Positions 59,335-64,000 of a stretch of 64,000 bases of DNA are shown one piece after another (within the stretch, counting starts at the first letter, position 1; every line of letters starts with the position of its first letter). The stretch covers positions 4,014,545-4,078,544 of the forward strand of contig NZ_CP026692.1 of the NCBI RefSeq assembly GCF_002949795.1, in the 5' to 3' direction. The translations under genes were made by a program, and so were the position numbers. Under the pieces are notes generated by a model. It was not told the origin of the DNA, did not search any database, and saw only the letters and a program-made list of their open reading frames with translations. Origin of the DNA: Nostoc sp. 'Lobaria pulmonaria (5183) cyanobiont' (GTDB taxonomy: Bacteria; Cyanobacteriota; Cyanobacteriia; Cyanobacteriales; Nostocaceae).

Positions 59335-60372
59335 GTGACCGAATTTAATTTACAAATCCAAGAAAATAGCGATGGCTTCGCCAACGCCAAGGGCGAACGC
59401 TTATCAACTCCACTTGAGGATGCCACACCTAGCTTGCTTCCCCTTAAGAGTACAATACACTGCGTCAACACCAAAGGCGATCGCATCGACCGTTACCTTT
59501 CCCAAGAATTACCAGACTTATCCCGTTCCCGCATCCAACAGTTAATCGAACAGGGTCACGTCCAACTTAACGATCAAGTTTGCACATCTAAGAAGATCAA
59601 TGTCAAGCTAGGCGATCGCATCACTCTCGAAATACCAGAAGTTCAACCTCTAGAATTGCAAGCAGAAGATATCCCCTTAGATATCCTTTACGAAGATGAC
59701 CAGTTACTTATTCTCAATAAACCCGCAGGCTTAGTTGTCCATCCTGCGCCCGGTCATCCTGATGGTACTTTAGTAAATGCCCTATTGGCTCACTGTCCCA
59801 ATTTACCAGGAATTGGCGGAGTCCAACGTCCGGGAATCGTCCATCGATTGGATAAGGATACAACGGGGGCGATCGCGATCGCTAAAACAGATATTGCCCA
59901 TCATCATCTACAAGCACAGCTGAAAGCAAAAACTGCACGACGAGAATACTTGGGTATAGTTTACGGTGCGCCAAAAACTGAAAGTGGCACCATAGACTTG
60001 CCCATTGGTCGCCATCCCCAAGACCGCAAGAAAATGGCTGTTATGCCTGTTGAACAAGGCGGACGAGTCGCCGTCACTCACTGGAAAGTACTAGAACGTC
60101 TTGGTAACTTCACCTTAATTCACTTTCAATTAGAAACTGGACGCACCCATCAAATTCGTGTCCACAGCAGCAAAATTGGTCATCCCATTGTCGGCGACCC
60201 AGTTTATAGTTCTGGCCATTCCGTCGGGGTAAATTTGCCTGGTCAAGCACTACACGCTTGGCGACTAAAATTGCAGCATCCCCTATCTGAAGAGTTGATT
60301 GAGGTAACAGCTACTCCTCCCGCTCACTTTAAAAAACTTTTAGAGATGCTAAAAAGACGAACTACACTTTAA
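59335..60372 (+). CDS. rluD: RluA-family 23S rRNA pseudouridine synthase
   Basis: 345 residues with a GTG start. After about 37 non-conserved residues comes an S4 RNA-binding domain (DRIDRYLSQELPDLSRSRIQ), then the catalytic domain with GIVHRLDKDTTGAIAIAKTD, whose Asp is the nucleophile, and ETGRTHQIRVHSSKIGHPIV. The family isomerises uridines in 23S rRNA; RluD-like proteins act on helix 69. The N-terminal extension contains a dispersed repeat at 59369-59400, so the start is uncertain. Confidence 0.88.
   Translation: MTEFNLQIQENSDGFANAKGERLSTPLEDATPSLLPLKSTIHCVNTKGDRIDRYLSQELPDLSRSRIQQLIEQGHVQLNDQVCTSKKINVKLGDRITLEIPEVQPLELQAEDIPLDILYEDDQLLILNKPAGLVVHPAPGHPDGTLVNALLAHCPNLPGIGGVQRPGIVHRLDKDTTGAIAIAKTDIAHHHLQAQLKAKTARREYLGIVYGAPKTESGTIDLPIGRHPQDRKKMAVMPVEQGGRVAVTHWKVLERLGNFTLIHFQLETGRTHQIRVHSSKIGHPIVGDPVYSSGHSVGVNLPGQALHAWRLKLQHPLSEELIEVTATPPAHFKKLLEMLKRRTTL
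59369..59400. repeat. dispersed repeat inside the pseudouridine synthase gene
   Basis: GCGATGGCTTCGCCAACGCCAAGGGCGAACGC is translated in frame as NSDGFANAKGERL near the N-terminus. It is related to the GCGATGGCT palindrome in the kinase-like gene at 5985. Confidence 0.7.
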
Positions 60373-60616
60373 GCTCATCCACCCCTAAAACTACCCACAT
60401 TTTAAACACATCGAGCATTGATAAAAAACCATATCCAATACTTCGACTTCGCTCAGTACAAGTGCCCAATGCCCATTAACAACTAGCGTGCATTAGACAT
60501 GGGATAGAGTCTGTTTCACTTAGTTATATCTAAATGAAACTCCTACCTAACCCAAGACTTATGCACGCTATAAAGCGATCAGATGGATGTACTAGCCAGC
60601 CACCGACCAAAAATCG
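60373..60616. other. intergenic region, no gene recognised
   Basis: Short AT-rich gap between convergent genes. A weak CTAGCGTGCAT.../...TGCACGCTATA pair near 60485-60575 may form a long hairpin. Confidence 0.45.
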
Positions 60617-61384
60617 TTATTTAATTCCTGACAGTTGCCGATAAGGTACGGACTTTTCGATATCGATGTTGTATGGCGAGATCCGTTGTGGAGCATTGCC
60701 AGTTGCATTGATACTTTGTGCCATATTCAGGAATAGAGATGGATCTCCAGCCTTTACTTTTTGCTCTTGTGGGAGGAATCTGCGTACTTCGACCTGCCAA
60801 ATGATTTGGGGGAAACCCAGTTTAGCACGGTGGTAATCTTCGTATCGCGGAGATTTGATGTTGAATGGCAACTCACCCTCAGATTGGGATGGCAGTATCC
60901 GACGGCGCTGATAAGGCACTGTGGAGTATCCAAAATTGCTCAGGTACTCTTCAGTGTTGAGCACTTCATCAATAAAGCCTACAATACCCTTGGTAGCGAC
61001 TACAATTGACCAGGCGATTTTTTCCCGCTCGTTGTAGGGATCGCGTCCTAGAACCCGCTGAATTACTTGCTCAACAAAGCGATAATTATTGTTGAGGTCG
61101 TAGAAGCTTTTCTTAAAGGTATTAGAAAGCACCAACCCACGAATAAAGTCCCGTACTGTAATTTGTCCATTACGGAGTTGAGACTCTAAATATGTTTCGC
61201 GATCGGCAGCAAAAGCATAAAAGAAAAGTTGACGATATGCTGCTTCGATCAAATCACCTAAATCTGACGGAGAAAGTATATTGTCGGTAGTAAAAATCCT
61301 GGGCTGTTCATCACCCGGTACTTCGTATGCAGCTACACGCTGATTTTGACTTGAAGGGTCATATTCTAACAGAGGAATTGCCAC
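60617..61384 (-). CDS. cpcG: phycobilisome rod-core linker polypeptide
   Basis: 255 residues, of CpcG length. The conserved linker domain lies in residues 45-170 ([59 protein letters not shown]) and the core-binding tail follows ([20 protein letters not shown]). It joins phycocyanin rods to the allophycocyanin core. It is not in a cpcBACDEFG operon here but lies 2.3 kb from cpeB. Confidence 0.95.
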   Translation of the reverse strand: MAIPLLEYDPSSQNQRVAAYEVPGDEQPRIFTTDNILSPSDLGDLIEAAYRQLFFYAFAADRETYLESQLRNGQITVRDFIRGLVLSNTFKKSFYDLNNNYRFVEQVIQRVLGRDPYNEREKIAWSIVVATKGIVGFIDEVLNTEEYLSNFGYSTVPYQRRRILPSQSEGELPFNIKSPRYEDYHRAKLGFPQIIWQVEVRRFLPQEQKVKAGDPSLFLNMAQSINATGNAPQRISPYNIDIEKSVPYRQLSGIK

Positions 61385-61756
61385 TCTAAAGCCTCCATGT
61401 TCTTAATTAAAGTTAACAACTTTTAATCACATATTAAGGGAGTAGTTGTATCAGAACCTCAGATTCTGATAAAATTTCACGAAACTTAACTAAGGGTAAT
61501 TTAAGTATTCGTAGGATAAAAGATTAGCCTGCTGGATTCAACCCATAGCTAATCAATTGGAAATAGGGAGTTGGGCTTCCAGGTTAATGACTACGTAAAT
61601 GACTAAAAAATTTTATTCACATATTTTAGATTAGGAGATTCAGTTTCACCTTTTTGAACGGAAGTAATAATTTTTAACATTTAGCAAAAGAAATTAATGG
61701 GGGATTGAGGAATGGAACCTTAAAAAACCCATCCCCTTTGCTTTTCTGCTCCTCTG
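61385..61756. other. intergenic region upstream of cpcG
   Basis: AT-rich and without a gene. It should contain the cpcG promoter on the minus strand; a T-rich stretch near 61600-61680 is notable. Confidence 0.5.
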
Positions 61757-62299
61757 TCAGCGACCTATCCAAAATTCCAGGGGATCTATGGTTGATTTAC
61801 AGTGAGGCCAGCTACGCAAAGTTGCTTCCATTCCTGCTTCCCAGTAGGGTGGTTCCAATCCCAGCCCTAAGCATAGATGAGATAGGATGCTAGCAAACTG
61901 CTCATTGTGACCAAACTCTCCTAGATGGGCATGGGCGTATTCATGGACGACTATACCAAACCAGTCTCTAGGTGCAACTCGGCCAACATCTACCAGAATA
62001 GTGATTGGGTTAGTGAGAATGTTGCACAGCCCATCTATGCCGAAGGATTGAGCTATGGGAACTGCAAAAATTTGGATGTGGCGACGCTCTTGGGGATGAA
62101 AACACTGATGACAAACTTCTAGATAGGTGTTTATCTGAGCGTTCACAGCGTTAATATTATCACCGATCCAAGTGTAAATGGGGATGCGATCGCGCAGGTT
62201 ATCAAATACATTCACCATACCCGGTTCTAGGGCAAGTCCCTGTACTAGACGCAGATAATCTTGCCCACGAGTAAAAGCATCGCTCTGCTTAAGAATCAT
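61757..62299 (-). CDS. putative zinc metallopeptidase-like protein
   Basis: 180 residues. The motif HEYAHAHLGEFGHNEQF holds an HExxH zinc site with a further His, as in SprT- and gluzincin-type peptidases. The front half has CHQCFHPQERRHIQIF. No signal peptide. The start ATG directly follows the TGA of the lyase gene (TGAATG), so translation is coupled. It may process or help assemble phycobiliproteins, but this is only an inference from the pairing. Confidence 0.65.
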   Translation of the reverse strand: MILKQSDAFTRGQDYLRLVQGLALEPGMVNVFDNLRDRIPIYTWIGDNINAVNAQINTYLEVCHQCFHPQERRHIQIFAVPIAQSFGIDGLCNILTNPITILVDVGRVAPRDWFGIVVHEYAHAHLGEFGHNEQFASILSHLCLGLGLEPPYWEAGMEATLRSWPHCKSTIDPLEFWIGR

Positions 62300-62908
62300 T
62301 CACCAGCCCAAAACTGAATAAAACTGTCTTTTTTCTAAAACATCCGCTCCTTGTCTTTCTGTTACTTCTTCTGAGCTAGAAGCCTCAACAGAAGCTTCAA
62401 TGCGGCTTTCAGTACAAAACGATGCGGTGCTAAAGCCGCCAAACCGTTTGACTGTACTGGTTCGTAGTCGCATATTTGGGCTGGCGAACCAGAATCGCTC
62501 AATGGAACTCATTGTTTCATATTCGGTTGTCAACACTAGTCCATCTTCATCATCCATGTGAAAAAGACCGACTACAGGGACAATTTCGGCGTAACCTCTT
62601 TCACGGAGTAATTTGCCTTGCCTTGGGTTATCGCCATCAGGCACGATCGCAAATATGGTTTTTCCCTGATGATTCTCCTCATCCTCTCGATCCCAAGCCA
62701 TTGTGCCTAGCCAACGCACACGCGAGCCACCGACTGAAAGGCTGGGGTCAATCTCATGATATCGGCACAGTTCGATGATTTCTGGATGATCGGCATCCAG
62801 AGTTTCTACCTGTATATCCGATTCTCCCGTCTCTGAGCGCTTGAACGCCAGATGATGAGTTGCACGTTGCGATCGCCACTTACCAGCACTTAGCTGAAAA
62901 AATTCCAT
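62300..62908 (-). CDS. CpcS/CpeS-type phycobiliprotein lyase
   Basis: 202 residues from the ATG at 62908 (MEFFQLSAGKWRSQRATHHL); an ATG at 62920 is in frame. The front matches the CpcS/CpeS lipocalin-like lyases that attach phycocyanobilin or phycoerythrobilin to Cys82-type sites. Further blocks are LGTMAWDREDEENHQGKTIF and YETMSSIERFWFASPNMRLR. The C-terminus is Ser/Glu-rich. Its closeness to cpeB suggests phycoerythrin chromophorylation. I cannot choose between CpcS, CpeS and CpeU. Confidence 0.82.
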   Translation of the reverse strand: MEFFQLSAGKWRSQRATHHLAFKRSETGESDIQVETLDADHPEIIELCRYHEIDPSLSVGGSRVRWLGTMAWDREDEENHQGKTIFAIVPDGDNPRQGKLLRERGYAEIVPVVGLFHMDDEDGLVLTTEYETMSSIERFWFASPNMRLRTSTVKRFGGFSTASFCTESRIEASVEASSSEEVTERQGADVLEKRQFYSVLGW

Positions 62909-63221
62909 TGCGTCTATCAATCTTCTGACTCCTACTTATTACTCCTGCGGATGATGTTTTACGAGTTCTTTGTTTTTAGATTAGTTGTGTATATAAACAT
63001 TCTAAACAATTCTAAACATTACAGCGATTAGTGGTCAGCTTCAATAAACACCCTAAAAAGGGAGAGAGAAACGTGTTGTCATGTAATTGTAAACTTTTAT
63101 GAGTGTCATTCATTATGGCTTGACAATGTAGACATTTTACTGTGCGAGTGCTAAACTAGCGGAAAGCAATCGTCTTCCACTAACAACAAATACCCTTCGA
63201 TTCAGTCAATCACAGGAGTGA
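62909..63221. promoter_or_regulatory. divergent promoter region of the lyase gene and nblA
   Basis: About 310 AT-rich bases between divergent genes. AGGAGTG (63214-63220) is the ribosome-binding box of nblA. NtcA-type GTAN8TAC cannot be placed with confidence by eye. Confidence 0.5.
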
Positions 63222-63392
63222 ATGATGGACTTTCCAGTCGAATTAACTTTAGAACAACAGTTTCGCTTACAAAATTTGAAAGATCAGGTAAAAAGTTTGA
63301 GTCAACAAGAGGCTCAAGAATTTTTACTAGAAGTTTTACGGCAGATGATGGTGAAAGATAATTTGGTCAAACATCTGCTGAAACAAGCTTGA
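63222..63392 (+). CDS. nblA: phycobilisome degradation protein NblA
   Basis: 56 residues (MMDFPVELTLEQQFRLQNLK...). This short helical-hairpin protein binds phycobiliprotein alpha subunits and Clp chaperone partners to start phycobilisome breakdown in starvation. The LTLEQQF and LLEVLRQMMVKDN-L stretches are typical. It lies 279 bp before cpeB, as in other phycoerythrin-containing Nostocales. An ATG one codon later is also possible. Confidence 0.92.
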   Translation: MMDFPVELTLEQQFRLQNLKDQVKSLSQQEAQEFLLEVLRQMMVKDNLVKHLLKQA

Positions 63393-63417
63393 TCGAGTAA
63401 AAAACAAAATTTTTTCC

Positions 63418-63465
63418 TTAAGACTTACGCAATGGCAGAGTTCCATCAAAATGCGTAAGTCTTAA
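63418..63465 (+). terminator. terminator after nblA built from a TGCGTAAGTC repeat
   Basis: TTAAGACTTACGCA at 63418-63431 and TGCGTAAGTCTTAA at 63452-63465 form a perfect 14-bp stem followed by TTTTTTT. The stem sequence is the dispersed TGCGTAAGTC repeat also seen at 21745 and 23507. Confidence 0.85.
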
Positions 63466-63661
63466 TTTTTTTGCCCAATTTCGGCTAAATTTTGATTTTT
63501 TGATCGGGAAAGCCAAATATAGGTAAATATTACAGATTATTACTTTGTCTCTCATAGTAAAGACTAGGGTACTGTTGATCACCTATGTTTTTGTTTGGCT
63601 ACTCACAGTTAACCTGATCGAGAACACGCCAAAAATAATATCCGCCATTTGTGAATATTAA

Positions 63662-64000
<339 letters not shown>

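Overview
The window is a piece of a filamentous, phycoerythrin-containing cyanobacterial chromosome, most likely a Nostoc-like member of the Nostocales. The evidence is the photosystem I genes (psaA, psaB, psaX), phycobilisome genes (cpcG, a cpcS-type lyase, nblA, and the start of a phycoerythrin beta gene), very frequent HIP1 octamers (GCGATCGC), and many heptameric tandem repeats and palindromic dispersed repeats of the kind known from Nostoc genomes. The nblA-then-cpeB order at the right edge also fits phycoerythrin-producing Nostocales.

Layout. 0-10.5 kb: hydrolase fragment, ACT protein, GNAT acetyltransferase, tRNA-Pro(UGG), Tic22-like protein, prmC, a Sua5-type enzyme, a degenerate histidine kinase, a second GNAT, a membrane protein and secF-secD. 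10.5-21.5 kb: pdhB, a decayed polymorphic-toxin C-terminus, hemB, prfC, a TPR/M48-like protein without its metal-binding pair, an RRM RNA-binding protein, SufE and an alpha/beta hydrolase lacking its nucleophile serine. 21.5-28 kb: a MITE-like element, a PEP-CTERM protein, an IS1 relic, a Zur-type box in front of a COG0523 GTPase followed by WD40 and small CxCxxC genes, then ndhB. 28-37.5 kb: a signal-transduction block showing heavy decay: two intact histidine kinases, a MetOD1-like protein, a FIST gene cut and joined to the tail of a kinase, a terpene synthase gene with a nonsense codon at its Asp-rich motif, tail-to-tail fused with a truncated Ser/Thr kinase, and a response regulator. 37.5-45 kb: lipA, psaX, a LivH permease, a hybrid kinase, larE and an SGNH hydrolase. 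45.4-46.9 kb: a decayed DNA-methyltransferase and a decayed OLD-like AAA/TOPRIM gene. 47-64 kb: psaA-psaB, a Pro-rich repeat lipoprotein, glsA, a SIMPL protein, an NHLRC2-like protein, KGK/DUF952/Uma2 genes, an RluA-type pseudouridine synthase, cpcG, a cpcS-type lyase coupled to a putative metallopeptidase, nblA and cpeB (cut by the window end).

Most intact genes are housekeeping or photosynthetic. The most interesting material is (i) the Zur-box/COG0523/WD40/small-Cys-protein unit, (ii) two clean deletion junctions in the 30-36 kb block, (iii) remnants of conflict systems (toxin domain, methyltransferase, TOPRIM nuclease), (iv) enzymes that have lost catalytic residues, and (v) dispersed repeats that have entered coding sequences. 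I did not find a convincing, intact, previously undescribed system; the zinc-linked unit is the best candidate for one.
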